A DNA stretch of 64,000 nucleotides from Bacteroidia bacterium. Lineage in GTDB: Bacteria > Bacteroidota > Ignavibacteria > SZUA-365. The notes under the pieces were generated by a model that made no database searches, was not told the origin of the DNA, and saw only the letters and a program-made list of their open reading frames with translations. The translations under genes and the position numbers were made by a program. The stretch lies in the NCBI GenBank assembly GCA_027493955.1, contig JAOSJT010000001.1, forward strand, positions 573,131-637,130. The letters are read 5' to 3'. Below are positions 1 to 8,596 of the stretch, one piece after another. How positions within the stretch are numbered: position 1 is the first letter of the stretch; each line of letters begins with the position of its first letter.

Positions 1-301
1 GCATGATCGTGAAAAGGGGAGGTTTGCCCGGCACGCCGACGGTAGACTCGAACAGCCCTCGTAAACGTCGGTACGTTTTCGGCGCCTGCACGCGCCGGCA
101 GGGATTATCTCCAACCGCACCGAGTCGAGGTCCGCGATTCCCGATCACGGCGAAGCATTGCTGCACATGCCGTTCAGCGGCGAAACGGTGCAATTCAACA
201 AGCGGAGTTGCCTGTCCGATTGTCATCTGCTATATTTCCTGACGTGGCGTTCAGCAGCATCGTCACCTCTATACCGATACGAAACAATCTTGGAGCACCT
301 C
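1..301. other. Leader region without a convincing gene
   Basis: No reading frame here has a ribosome binding site, recognisable protein or sensible partner. The 80-codon frame from position 3 is compositionally unconvincing. The only supported element is the promoter at 208-238 that faces the rubrerythrin gene. An upstream gene may end just before the window. Confidence 0.5.
208..238 (+). promoter_or_regulatory. Bacteroidota-type promoter of the rubrerythrin gene
   Basis: TTG at 208-210, a 20-base spacer, then TATATTTC at 231-238. This fits the Bacteroidota sigma-A consensus (TTG, 19-21 bases, TAnnTTTG) in all but the last base. It would start transcription near 244 and leave a leader of roughly 58 bases. 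The same 20-base spacing recurs at about ten other sites in the window. Confidence 0.7.
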
Positions 302-802
302 ATGAGCGAAACGAAAGAGCATCTCAAGGAAGCATTTGCCGGTGAGAGCCAGGCCAATCAGAAATACCGCGCCTTCGCGAAAAAAGCAGAGCGCGAGGGC
401 TATCCCAACATCGCGAAACTCTTCCGCACCACCGCCGAAGCGGAACGTATTCATGCCGAAGGACACTTTGCCGCGCTGGAAGGAATAGGCAGCACTGCGG
501 AAAATCTGAAAGCTGCCATCGATGGCGAAACCTACGAGTATCAGGAAATGTATCCGCCCATGCTCGAAACGGCCGAGGCCGCAGCACACCGTGCGCGAAC
601 GATGTTCGGGTACGCCGTCAAGGCGGAAGAGGTCCACGCGCAACTCTACGCACTGGCGCTCAAGGCCGCCGAAGAGGGACGTGACCTCGAGGTCAGCGAG
701 TTCTGGCTCTGTCCCGTCTGTGGACATATCGAGTTCGGAACCCCGCCCGACAAATGCCCCATCTGCGGCCTGAAGTCCGAAAAATTCGTTGTCGTCGTAT
801 AA
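302..802 (+). CDS. rbr: Rubrerythrin
   Basis: Non-haem diiron peroxidase (166 aa) that reduces hydrogen peroxide in anaerobes and microaerophiles. The N-terminal ferritin-like four-helix domain carries the expected carboxylate ligands: E15 in ESQA, E48 and H51 in EAERIH, E76/E79/E82 in the GETYEYQE stretch, and E109/E110 with H112. The C-terminal rubredoxin domain has two CPxC knuckles at C137-C140 and C152-C155 for the FeS4 centre. The start at 302 is chosen because the family begins a few residues before the ESQA motif; a longer frame from 158 would start upstream of the promoter box and adds unrelated sequence. Cytoplasmic and monocistronic, with a repeat hairpin directly downstream. Confidence 0.97.
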   Translation: MSETKEHLKEAFAGESQANQKYRAFAKKAEREGYPNIAKLFRTTAEAERIHAEGHFAALEGIGSTAENLKAAIDGETYEYQEMYPPMLETAEAAAHRARTMFGYAVKAEEVHAQLYALALKAAEEGRDLEVSEFWLCPVCGHIEFGTPPDKCPICGLKSEKFVVVV

Positions 803-806
803 ATTG

Positions 807-851
807 GCGGAGAGCAGAGAGCGGTCGTGCTTTCCGCTCTCCGCTCTCCGC
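807..851. repeat. Heptamer inverted repeat (unit CGGAGAG / CCGCTCT)
   Basis: The left arm 807-824 consists of CGGAGAG-type heptamers. The right arm 834-851 is two exact CCGCTCT units plus CCGC. The two 18-base arms pair with one mismatch around a 9-base loop. The array begins 4 bases after the rubrerythrin stop codon and ends just before the promoter of the next gene. It could end or stabilise the rubrerythrin transcript, though no U-run follows. It is the smallest of the period-7 arrays in this window. Confidence 0.8.
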
Positions 852-882
852 TTGCTTCCCGTCCGAAAATACGCTAATTTTA
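852..882 (+). promoter_or_regulatory. Promoter for the Cys-rich exported protein
   Basis: TTG at 852-854, 20-base spacer, TAATTTTA at 875-882. The proposed start codon at 887 lies only four bases beyond the -7 box, so a transcript starting 4-7 bases downstream would be leaderless or nearly so. Confidence 0.6.
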
Positions 883-886
883 ACTG

Positions 887-1348
887 ATGCGTATTTTACG
901 TCATAGCGCCCTCGCTCCCTCGCTCCGTTTGAGATTGTTCACGGTGTTGATGTTGGCCTTCGGATTTGTCTGTGGCACGTTTATCAGCAGCTACGCGCCG
1001 AGTATGTATTGCGGGGTGCTTGCTCCCTGTGCGGATGCCGGCACGCACAGCGATCATGATACGGATGCCGCCACGCACTGCGAGGTGCTTTCGGAGTGCG
1101 GATCGTGCCCCGACAGCGGGACGGACGTCTGTGAAAACGAAAGCCGGACAGACGAAAAGTGCTGCACCAAGGATTGTCCCGAGTGTTTCTTCTGTCATAG
1201 CGGTCCGCTGGTTCTGCTCGGCGCTTCCGCCGCATCGTACTTCGCTCCCGCTGTGGCGACCCTTCAGCAGCAGGATGAACAACCGCTTTTCCTTCCTTCA
1301 CCTCCTCTTCACCAACCTCCGAGATTTCTGAAATACACCCAGATCTGA
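887..1348 (+). CDS. Small exported Cys/His-rich protein, probable metal-handling partner of the TonB receptor
   Basis: A 153-aa protein with a hydrophobic segment at about residues 15-35 (signal peptide or anchor). A Cys/His/Asp-rich middle (about 45-105) includes CC, CxxC and CPECFFCH patterns. The proline-rich tail ends PPRFLKYTQI. Short Cys/His-rich proteins with an HxPPR-like end are common directly before metal-related TonB receptors in Bacteroidota, and here the receptor starts 33 bases downstream. A role in binding copper, zinc or another soft metal is inferred from residues and context only. No Shine-Dalgarno sequence is visible and the promoter abuts the start, so a leaderless mRNA or a later start (ATG near residue 22) is possible. 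Confidence 0.65.
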   Translation: MRILRHSALAPSLRLRLFTVLMLAFGFVCGTFISSYAPSMYCGVLAPCADAGTHSDHDTDAATHCEVLSECGSCPDSGTDVCENESRTDEKCCTKDCPECFFCHSGPLVLLGASAASYFAPAVATLQQQDEQPLFLPSPPLHQPPRFLKYTQI

Positions 1349-1381
1349 TTTTTTTTTTTCCTATCAGCTTCGGAGTATTTC

Positions 1382-3634
1382 ATGAAAAACAGTCTCAGGC
1401 GCATTGCGCCATTGTTGCTGTGCCTATTTTCACTTGCGCTGCCGTACAGCATCCTGGCCCAAACCATTCACGGTTCGGTCAGTGCTGTGGAAGAGGGACA
1501 AAGCGTCGCTCTCCCCAAAGCCCACGTGTTCTGGCTCGGGACGAAAGATGGCGTCCTCACGGACGATCACGGGCATTTTCACATCGAACGCAAACGCGAC
1601 GCGACACATCTTGTCGTCAGTCATGTTTCCTGGGAAACCGACACGATTCTCGTCGGAGACCGACTAAGCATTGACGTACTTCTGTCTGTACCGCGAACAA
1701 CAGAAACCGTCGAAGTCACAGCCACCGCTCCGGATACCTACGTCGCGCCGATACCCCAACGCACGGAGGTTATAACCGCTCAGGAATTGGAGAAAGCCGC
1801 CTGTTGCGACCTTGCCGGTTGCTTCGGCACGACCTCCTCGGTACAACCCGACGCAACGGACGTCATCACGGATACCCGCCAATTGACCATGCTCGGTCTC
1901 GGTGGTGTCTATACGCAGGTGCTCGTTGATAACGTGCCGTTGCCCGGCGACCGGCTTACACGACAGTTCGGAATACAGAGCATCCCTGGTCCCTGGGTCA
2001 ATCGTATCATGGTCAGCAAAGGCGCCGGCGGCGTCGGCCAGGGGTCATCTGCCGTGTCCGGCCTGATCAACGTGCTGCTGCTGGAGGGGATGGAAGAAAA
2101 TCGCGTCTTTTTCAACGCATTCGGTATGAGCCATCTTGAACAGCAGTACAACGCCTACGTCACAACCAGCGTGGAAAAATGGAATACCATTCTCATGCTG
2201 CATGGAACGCGTCACGGAAAACGCATGGACCGCGACGGCGATAGCTTCATGGATGCGCCGAATGTGGACCGTTACTCGCTGCTGAACAAATGGACGTACA
2301 CCAACGAGGAAGATTTCACGACCAACACCGGCATCCGCTTTGCCTGGGAAGACCGCCTGGGTGGTCAGATGGATTTCAATGAATCGCTGCATCGCGGCGG
2401 CACGGACGTCTACGGTCAGCGTATGCGGAACAACCGGGCCGAAATCTATAATCGCTCGGACATAGGCCTCGGCGAGGGTCTGACCCTGCGTACCCATGCC
2501 ATCGCTTCGCTGCACGAACTCGACGCGTTCTACGGCACTACCTCCTACGATGCCACGCAATACGCGGGCTTTGCCGATGCATGGCTCGTGATGGAACCGG
2601 ACGAGACACACACGCTGACGCTCGGCGCATCCTGGTCCTGGAGCGAGTTGCAGGAAAACGTCGATACAGGCCTCAATCCTCTGGGAAAAAGCTACGCCGG
2701 CTCCTACAACCTTTTGGAATCCGTACCCGGGGTGTTCATTGAAAGCAAACTGCTGCTGTACGACAAGGTACTCTCGCTCGTTACGGGCGTACGTGCGGAT
2801 CATTACCGCGAGTACGGGATAGCGATGACACCCCGACTGTTTCTGCGCTACAACATGGACGAGGTCACCACGCTGCGTCTTTCGGCGGGAACGGCATTTC
2901 GTACGGCGTCGGTGTTTTCGGAATACGCTCCGCTCTTCGCGAGCTGGAGGGATATTGTCGTACCGACAGCCCTGCAGCCCGAACGGGCGATCAGCTACGG
3001 ATTCAATGCGGTTCGGCAGTATGACGCGGGCGGGCTTTCCGGTATGCTCACGCTCGATATTTTTCGCACCGAGTTCCAGAATCAGATCGTTGCGGATTTC
3101 GACCAGCGATCCGATGCCGTCATTATCGCCAATCTCGGTGAACGCACCACCTCGGACCATCTGATGTTTGAGGCCACGGCACAGCTGCCTTTCGGTCTTG
3201 GACTGCGCGGAAGCTACATGTTGACCGAAGCTGTGGAGATTCATGGCGGAGTGCGGAAACTGCCGCCTTTCATTTCCCGTCACCGCGCGCTGGCTGTAAT
3301 GACGATGGACATGTTTCGCGAACGGCTTACGGCGACGCTCAGCGCGGAATGGCGCAGCGGACAGAGTTTACCCAACAGCGCGCTATGGCCGGCGGAGTTT
3401 CGTCTCCCGGCCATTTCACCGGCGTTCACCCTGCTCAACGCACACCTGAATGCCAATCTTGGTCGCATAGACGTCTACGTCGGTGTCGAGAACCTTCTGG
3501 ACTTCCGGCAGTCGGGTCCGATTCTCAATGCACGCAGACCCTTCGAGGCGCATTTCGAGCCGACGTTCGCATGGGGCCCCGTGAAAGGCCGTGAGGCGTA
3601 TGCAGGTACACGCCTGCGTATCGGAGACTATTGA
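1382..3634 (+). CDS. TonB-dependent outer-membrane receptor with carboxypeptidase-D-like N-domain
   Basis: A 750-aa outer-membrane receptor for energised uptake through TonB/ExbBD. It has a signal peptide (about 1-27, ending SILAQ), then a carboxypeptidase-regulatory-like beta-sandwich (about 29-110). The plug domain (about 125-235) includes the GAGGVGQGSSAVSGLINV stretch, and a 22-strand-type barrel runs to the C-terminus. The plug contains a conserved-looking CC pair at residues 141-142 (AACCDLAGCF), a feature of a receptor subgroup found beside metal-resistance or metal-uptake genes in Bacteroidota. Together with the Cys/His-rich protein just upstream this suggests a metal ion or metal complex as substrate (inference). 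Probably cotranscribed with that protein and ended by the hairpin at 3695-3724. Confidence 0.92.
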   Translation: MKNSLRRIAPLLLCLFSLALPYSILAQTIHGSVSAVEEGQSVALPKAHVFWLGTKDGVLTDDHGHFHIERKRDATHLVVSHVSWETDTILVGDRLSIDVLLSVPRTTETVEVTATAPDTYVAPIPQRTEVITAQELEKAACCDLAGCFGTTSSVQPDATDVITDTRQLTMLGLGGVYTQVLVDNVPLPGDRLTRQFGIQSIPGPWVNRIMVSKGAGGVGQGSSAVSGLINVLLLEGMEENRVFFNAFGMSHLEQQYNAYVTTSVEKWNTILMLHGTRHGKRMDRDGDSFMDAPNVDRYSLLNKWTYTNEEDFTTNTGIRFAWEDRLGGQMDFNESLHRGGTDVYGQRMRNNRAEIYNRSDIGLGEGLTLRTHAIASLHELDAFYGTTSYDATQYAGFADAWLVMEPDETHTLTLGASWSWSELQENVDTGLNPLGKSYAGSYNLLESVPGVFIESKLLLYDKVLSLVTGVRADHYREYGIAMTPRLFLRYNMDEVTTLRLSAGTAFRTASVFSEYAPLFASWRDIVVPTALQPERAISYGFNAVRQYDAGGLSGMLTLDIFRTEFQNQIVADFDQRSDAVIIANLGERTTSDHLMFEATAQLPFGLGLRGSYMLTEAVEIHGGVRKLPPFISRHRALAVMTMDMFRERLTATLSAEWRSGQSLPNSALWPAEFRLPAISPAFTLLNAHLNANLGRIDVYVGVENLLDFRQSGPILNARRPFEAHFEPTFAWGPVKGREAYAGTRLRIGDY

Positions 3635-3694
3635 TCCCGAAAAGCGGCGCTCCGCCGTAAGCGTGCGACAGAAATCGTCGTTTCAGAACCAATG

Positions 3695-3724
3695 AAAAAG
3701 GCGCGGTGTACATCGCGCCTTTTT
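3695..3724. terminator. Bidirectional intrinsic terminator
   Basis: A perfect 11-bp stem (AAAAAGGCGCG / CGCGCCTTTTT) around an 8-base loop lies between the convergent ends of the TonB receptor and the kelch/Omp28 gene. The stem carries A-runs and T-runs on both sides, so it can serve both strands. Confidence 0.9.
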
Positions 3725-3760
3725 CGTCGTCGGAGGGGGAAAGACTCCCGCTTCGATGGA

Positions 3761-6184
3761 TTATTTCATAAACGTCATGCTGCGGGTGAGTACCGTGTTT
3801 CCGCTGCGGAGCGTCAGGATGTAGGTACCGGCTGTCAAGCCGTCGGCATGGAAGGACATGCTGTGCCTGCCGCGATCAAACTCACCGTCCGCGAGCCGTG
3901 CAACTTCACGGCCTAGCAGATCATTGACCGTGAGAATGACGTTTTCGCGCTGCGGGAGATCGAAACTGACCATGGTTGACGGGTTGAAGGGATTCGGATA
4001 ATTCTGATGCAGCGTCAGCGAAGCTTCGCCCGGCAGCCGTTTGCTGTCGAGAATGAAGTCGCCGAGTTCCGCCTCCGTGGACTGAAGGATTTCACCGAAG
4101 GTGACACCGTCGGAGTGATGCGCGTAAATGATGAAGCGGCTGGTTTCCACGGTCGAGTCAACGGAAGTGAAGTTGAACGTTTTCGTGACACGCGTCTGCG
4201 AGCGCACCGTCGCTCCACCGCTGATGACTTCTCCGGCATCGCTCGGGATCACCTGCCGCATCACATGATTGTGGAAATAGGGGAACAACCTGGTTGAGCC
4301 ACCCTCCGGCGGATAGAACACCTGCGTGTAATTCATCTGATCCTGTACCTGTGCGATATTCAGACGGACAGGGATGGCGAGGTCGCGGTGGAACAGTACC
4401 TCCACGGTGATACTTGTCCTTTTACTGACGGGATCGTAGGTCTTCGCCAGCACATTCAGGCTGATCGGGCTGCGCCTGGTTTGCAGCACCTCGGTAATGG
4501 ACGAATTCCAGAGTGAGCGGCTGATTGCGGGGGCCGACTGTCCTTTGAACACGATGCGGTTTACAGAACCCTGTGGCCAACCCGTGAGCTTGATGATACC
4601 CGTCCAGAAACCTGTGGAAACAGTCTGCATGGGCTCGGTGGCACTGCCGCCGTGATACGCGATACCATGCACGCGGCCGGGGAAGCGCTCGATCATGGCT
4701 TTCAGGCTGTCGGCGCCGTAGGGACAGAAACCGCACCAGGTTCCGGTTCCTTCTTCCATCAATACGTTCTGCTCCGCATCAACATCCTCGTCCTGCACAT
4801 GCAACGTGAGTGAGAGATCCGTGGAAGGCCGAATCGGATCGTTGGTCGTGACGGTGATTTTCCCCTGATGCACACCGTTGCCGGAGGAGGAATTCAACAC
4901 CGCGGCAATATTGGCAACCTCACCGGGTGGCACACTTCCGGACGCCGTGGCGAGCGACATCCAGCTTCCGGCGGGTTCGACAACCGTCGCTTCCCAGGTC
5001 AGCGGCGCACTGCCATTGTTGCGGATCGGAAGATTCTGTTCGACGCTTCCGCCGTTTTTGAGCCAGACGTCAAAACTGGTGGTGGCGAAGTGTGCGAGCG
5101 GACCGCCCGCGGCATTGACATTGAGGATTTCCACAGCGGCGGTGACTCCGCTCGGCTGGTGATTTCCGCCGATCATGTACAATTTGTCCGTTCCGTCGAA
5201 AATCAACTGACTGGCGAAGTATACGGGAGTCGGTTTCTGATCCATCATGATCCAGGTGTCCTGTGCCGGATCATACGCGTATGTTTTACCTGACGGAGGA
5301 CCATTGTTCTGACTGGCCGCGTTGTAGCCGCCGCTAAAGTACATCTTGCTGCCGTCCGAACCCGCGGAGAAGCGCATGACAGAGCCATCGGGATAGTTGG
5401 CGATCTGTGTCCAGGTAATGTCGTCGCCACTGATCGCTCCCTTGTACGCCCAGGCCCCGTACAAACCTTGTCCGTTGGTATAGCGCACGCCGCCAACGAA
5501 TAACACGGTGTTGCCGACTACGGCGACGCCCTGCGCCCAGGCGGTGTAAGGCGTGAGAGAGCTGGATGTCGTCCAGCGGTCCGTTGCGGGATCGTAGATC
5601 TGGATGACGGTGGAGGAGGTGGTGAAAGCGGTCGTCCCGCCGCCGAGGACCCAGATGCGTCCGTTATGGACGAATGAACCCCCACCGTACACCGGCGTGG
5701 GCATATTGGATTTCGTTGTATAGGTGTTCGCGACGGGATCATACTCCAGCACGGACGGCTGTACGGTGAAGGGACTCGTGGAGCTGTAGCCGCCGATGAG
5801 GTAGATTTTTCCGTTTACGGTCTGTACCGCCGGAAGCGCGCGTTGTAAGGGTAAAGCGGCGATGGCGCTCCATAGGCCGCTGGCGGCATCCAGCTTGTAG
5901 CATTTCAGGTCGTAGCGTAAGTCGGCGCCGAGACCGCCAAACACGTACAGGTGTCCGTCATGCCACGCGGCACCTTCATAGCACTTGGCTGACAGCAGAG
6001 CGGGTCCGGTGGTCCATTGTCCTGCCGTACCGGCAAGTGAAGCGGGGACCTGCGAACCGGTTTTCATGATGTCAGCGAAGACGGGATGATCTTCGACGGC
6101 GTCGATGGTTTGCCCGCGCACCGGGCTTATCAGTGCGGAGAGAATAACACAGGCGAACAGCGTCCTCAGTAAACGTCGATGCAT
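3761..6184 (-). CDS. Secreted kelch-repeat / Omp28-like thioredoxin-fold protein with T9SS sorting domain
   Basis: An 807-aa exported protein with signal peptide (about 1-25, ending SPVRGQ). Five or six kelch-type blades (about 50-350) contain repeated YxFGG/YLIGG turns. A HYDIN/ASPM-like beta-sandwich (about 360-465) follows. Next comes an Omp28-related region with a thioredoxin-like GTWCGFCPYG motif near residue 480. The end is a C-terminal Por secretion domain with YPNPFNPSTMVSF and a final FMK. Such proteins cross the outer membrane by the type IX system and are anchored or released at the surface. The kelch propeller may bind ligand and the CxxC could be redox-active; the substrate is unknown. 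Monocistronic, with a promoter at 6309-6339. Confidence 0.88.
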   Translation of the reverse strand: MHRRLLRTLFACVILSALISPVRGQTIDAVEDHPVFADIMKTGSQVPASLAGTAGQWTTGPALLSAKCYEGAAWHDGHLYVFGGLGADLRYDLKCYKLDAASGLWSAIAALPLQRALPAVQTVNGKIYLIGGYSSTSPFTVQPSVLEYDPVANTYTTKSNMPTPVYGGGSFVHNGRIWVLGGGTTAFTTSSTVIQIYDPATDRWTTSSSLTPYTAWAQGVAVVGNTVLFVGGVRYTNGQGLYGAWAYKGAISGDDITWTQIANYPDGSVMRFSAGSDGSKMYFSGGYNAASQNNGPPSGKTYAYDPAQDTWIMMDQKPTPVYFASQLIFDGTDKLYMIGGNHQPSGVTAAVEILNVNAAGGPLAHFATTSFDVWLKNGGSVEQNLPIRNNGSAPLTWEATVVEPAGSWMSLATASGSVPPGEVANIAAVLNSSSGNGVHQGKITVTTNDPIRPSTDLSLTLHVQDEDVDAEQNVLMEEGTGTWCGFCPYGADSLKAMIERFPGRVHGIAYHGGSATEPMQTVSTGFWTGIIKLTGWPQGSVNRIVFKGQSAPAISRSLWNSSITEVLQTRRSPISLNVLAKTYDPVSKRTSITVEVLFHRDLAIPVRLNIAQVQDQMNYTQVFYPPEGGSTRLFPYFHNHVMRQVIPSDAGEVISGGATVRSQTRVTKTFNFTSVDSTVETSRFIIYAHHSDGVTFGEILQSTEAELGDFILDSKRLPGEASLTLHQNYPNPFNPSTMVSFDLPQRENVILTVNDLLGREVARLADGEFDRGRHSMSFHADGLTAGTYILTLRSGNTVLTRSMTFMK

Positions 6185-6501
6185 ACGGCTTCTCCTTACG
6201 ACGGTTGGTTCAATGATTTGTGAACTCTATGGAAACAAGACCAAGAGATGCGGGAACTGTTCCTTAAAGCATGACATTGTCGCTGCGGAATAAAAAAGTT
6301 ACGTATCCGCAAAGTACGGACTCATGGTGTAAAGCGCAATCCGGAAGTCCGGGAATTCCGGGCACGAACAGCTATCCCTATGAAGATGAACTATCGTGGT
6401 GGTACGCGGAGGCCGTTGGCGTGAGAAATGAATTGAAGAATTTCGGAGAAGCGTATGAAGAACGCATCGGAGTCAGATGCAATCCATGTGGATAATACGA
6501 T
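6185..6501. other. Divergence-free gap holding one promoter
   Basis: This 317-base stretch separates two minus-strand genes. It holds the promoter 6309-6339 of the kelch/Omp28 gene and its leader of about 120 bases with a good ribosome binding site (AAGGAGAA, 6190s). No protein-like frame on either strand is convincing, and no clear terminator for the preceding MFS gene was seen. Confidence 0.5.
6309..6339 (-). promoter_or_regulatory. Promoter of the kelch/Omp28 gene
   Basis: On the minus strand: TTG (6339-6337), 20-base spacer, TACTTTGC (6316-6309). Spacing matches the other Bacteroidota-type promoters in the window. Confidence 0.55.
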
Positions 6502-7746
6502 TCATGTCCGGATGCGGCCTGGTTCGCGTACCAGCAGCCAGAGCAGGGAGCTGACACCAAGCGAGACTGCCGCAATGATGAATATCAGCGCTTTGTCCTC
6601 CGTTTGCTGAATCAGGAGGCCAAGCCCGAGACTGACAACGAGTTGCGGGATGACGACGGAAAGATTGAATATGCCCATGAAAAACCCCATGCGAGACTTG
6701 TCAACATTCTCGGACATGATCGCGAAGGGGAGACTGACCACCGCGGCCCAACCAATGCCCGCGAACGCCATGAAAACATAGAGAAGCATGCTGCTCGTTG
6801 CGAACAAAACGATCATTGCGTATGCGGCAGCCATCACCGCCACGGCCAGTGTGTGCACCCGGACGCGACCGAGGCGTTCGGACAGCGGCTCCAGTACCGT
6901 AACAGGCAGGATAAATCCCACGGTGTTCAGTACAAGAAAGGAAATGCTGATGATTTGCCCCGTCGCGAAATCCGTCGCCGGACTGAGCTTCTGCATGATC
7001 CATGCGATGATGTACACGAACATGGTCTGTATCCCCAACCAGGAAAAGGCGTGTGCCGCATAGATGCGCAGTAACTGCCCCCAATCCGTCTGTGTCCTGC
7101 TGTTTTCGGCAGGATCCGTGCCGGCCGACGACAATACGCGCGGCTCCTCGATGAAGAGCGGCGGAAGCAGGGAAAACAAGAGGACAACGACCGCCCCGGC
7201 ATAAATCAGCACGTAGTTCCCCAGAGTGGCTCCCAGCGCGTAGGCAGCGACACCAAAGAAACCACTAATTGTCTGCATCCAGGTGTATCCCTTGGTGCGT
7301 GGAATACCGTCCTCGGTAACATCGGCGATAATGGAGCGGGTCGGATTGAAACTGATATTGATGGCCAGATCCAGCGTGAGCGCCACAGCTATCGCGACAC
7401 CAAGTATTCCTCCCAGACCGAGCTGATCGCTGATGACGTGAATATTTGGCAGCGCGATGAGCATCAATGCGGCGAGCACGCCGCCGATCAGAATGAATGG
7501 TCGCCGGCGTCCGCCCCAAAACCACACACGATCGCTAATGATGCCGATAATCACCTGTCCCAATATCCCCGCGAGCGGTCCGGCCGCCCAGACAATGCCT
7601 ATCTCGTGAATATCGAGTCCATACTGTGTCCCCAGTATCCAACTGAGCGCGGCGATCTGTATCGAAAGCGCGAAGCCCATGGCTGTGGCAGGAAGACTGA
7701 GGAGTACGTAGAACGTGTTACTGATCCGTCGCTGAATGTCGAGCAT
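6502..7746 (-). CDS. MFS sugar carrier, SLC45/GPH-like
   Basis: A 414-aa integral membrane protein with about 12 hydrophobic segments and no signal peptide cleavage site. The first cytoplasmic loop has the motif-A variant DRVWFWGGRRRPF, typical of the SLC45 / sucrose-maltose carrier group of the major facilitator superfamily; NPTRSIIADV resembles the DxxP-rich region of the same group. It probably moves a di- or oligosaccharide by cation symport. It is the last gene of a minus-strand sugar operon, 13 bases after the MalG-type permease, which supports a sugar substrate. A carrier next to an ABC importer may give high- and low-affinity routes or efflux; direction cannot be told from sequence. 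Confidence 0.85.
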   Translation of the reverse strand: MLDIQRRISNTFYVLLSLPATAMGFALSIQIAALSWILGTQYGLDIHEIGIVWAAGPLAGILGQVIIGIISDRVWFWGGRRRPFILIGGVLAALMLIALPNIHVISDQLGLGGILGVAIAVALTLDLAINISFNPTRSIIADVTEDGIPRTKGYTWMQTISGFFGVAAYALGATLGNYVLIYAGAVVVLLFSLLPPLFIEEPRVLSSAGTDPAENSRTQTDWGQLLRIYAAHAFSWLGIQTMFVYIIAWIMQKLSPATDFATGQIISISFLVLNTVGFILPVTVLEPLSERLGRVRVHTLAVAVMAAAYAMIVLFATSSMLLYVFMAFAGIGWAAVVSLPFAIMSENVDKSRMGFFMGIFNLSVVIPQLVVSLGLGLLIQQTEDKALIFIIAAVSLGVSSLLWLLVREPGRIRT

Positions 7747-7759
7747 GTCGCCTCCGTCA

Positions 7760-8596
7760 TCAACCCTTGACGCTTCCGAGTGTGAGTCCGCTGACGAGCC
7801 AGCGGCTGAGTATGAGGTAGAGAATAATCGCGGGAATGCTCACCACCAATGCTCCCGCCGCATACAACCCCCATTCGGTACTCATGTTCGACTGGAACAT
7901 TTTCAGCCCGATCGGGAGAGTGAACATATCTTCGTAGTACAATACCTGAGCCGCGACAACATACTCCGTCCACGCAGCCATGAAAGAGAACAGCGCGGTG
8001 ATCACCAGGGCCGGAGTGGCCAGCGGGAGTATTACACGGTAAAACGCTCCGAAACGTCCGAGGCCGTCAATGCGCGCCGCTTCCTCCAGACTGACAGGAA
8101 TCGTGTCGTAGTAGCCCTTCATCTGCCAGATACAGAATGGCAGAGCGGTGGAACTGTACATCACGATCAATCCGAGAAAATTGTTGATGAGGTTCAGCTT
8201 CGCGAGCATGATATACAACGGCAGAAGCAGCATGGTCGCGGGAAACATTTGCGTGATCAGCAAGCCGAGCATCCCGGCTCGTCGGCCGGGAAATCGGTAG
8301 CGCGAAAATGCGTATCCGGCGGTCGAAGCCAGTGCGACACCTGTGAGCACAACCACCATGGTGACGAAGAAGCTGTTCCAGACCCAGGTGAGAAATGGTC
8401 TGTCCGTGAACAGCGCAATGTAATTGTCCCATGTCGCATCCTCCGGAATGATAGCGAGCGATCCGCTCAACAGTGTCGCCTGCGGCCGTAACGATATGCT
8501 GAGCACCTGCACGATCGGGTAGATCGCGATGGCGGTGAACAACAACACCATAACATAGACGAATCCTCTGAAAAGAGGAGAATCCTTGCCGCGCAT
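7760..8596 (-). CDS. malG: Sugar ABC transporter permease, MalG type
   Basis: A 278-aa inner-membrane permease of the CUT1 family. It has six hydrophobic segments and the cytoplasmic EAA loop at residues 172-191 (EAARIDGLGRFGAFYRVILP) that contacts the ATPase. The N-terminal half contains the usual YAFSRYRFPGRR loop. Its start codon overlaps the stop of the upstream binding-protein/permease fusion by one base (TGATG), indicating translational coupling, so the two form the transmembrane pair of one importer. No MalK-type ATPase is encoded nearby; it would have to come from elsewhere, as with shared ATPases of other CUT1 systems. Substrate is probably a maltodextrin-like or other oligosaccharide, but this is not fixed by sequence. 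Confidence 0.93.
   Translation of the reverse strand: MRGKDSPLFRGFVYVMVLLFTAIAIYPIVQVLSISLRPQATLLSGSLAIIPEDATWDNYIALFTDRPFLTWVWNSFFVTMVVVLTGVALASTAGYAFSRYRFPGRRAGMLGLLITQMFPATMLLLPLYIMLAKLNLINNFLGLIVMYSSTALPFCIWQMKGYYDTIPVSLEEAARIDGLGRFGAFYRVILPLATPALVITALFSFMAAWTEYVVAAQVLYYEDMFTLPIGLKMFQSNMSTEWGLYAAGALVVSIPAIILYLILSRWLVSGLTLGSVKG

Noticed and set aside
3-242. An 80-codon frame at the left edge
   Set aside because: No family match, runs across the rubrerythrin promoter, and has no plausible ribosome binding site.
2045-3283. A 412-codon frame opposite the TonB receptor
   Set aside because: Shadow of the barrel-coding strand; no ribosome binding site or known motif.
6271-6495. A 75-codon plus-strand frame in the gap between the kelch and MFS genes
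   Set aside because: It overlaps the promoter of the minus-strand kelch gene and shows no conserved-looking pattern.
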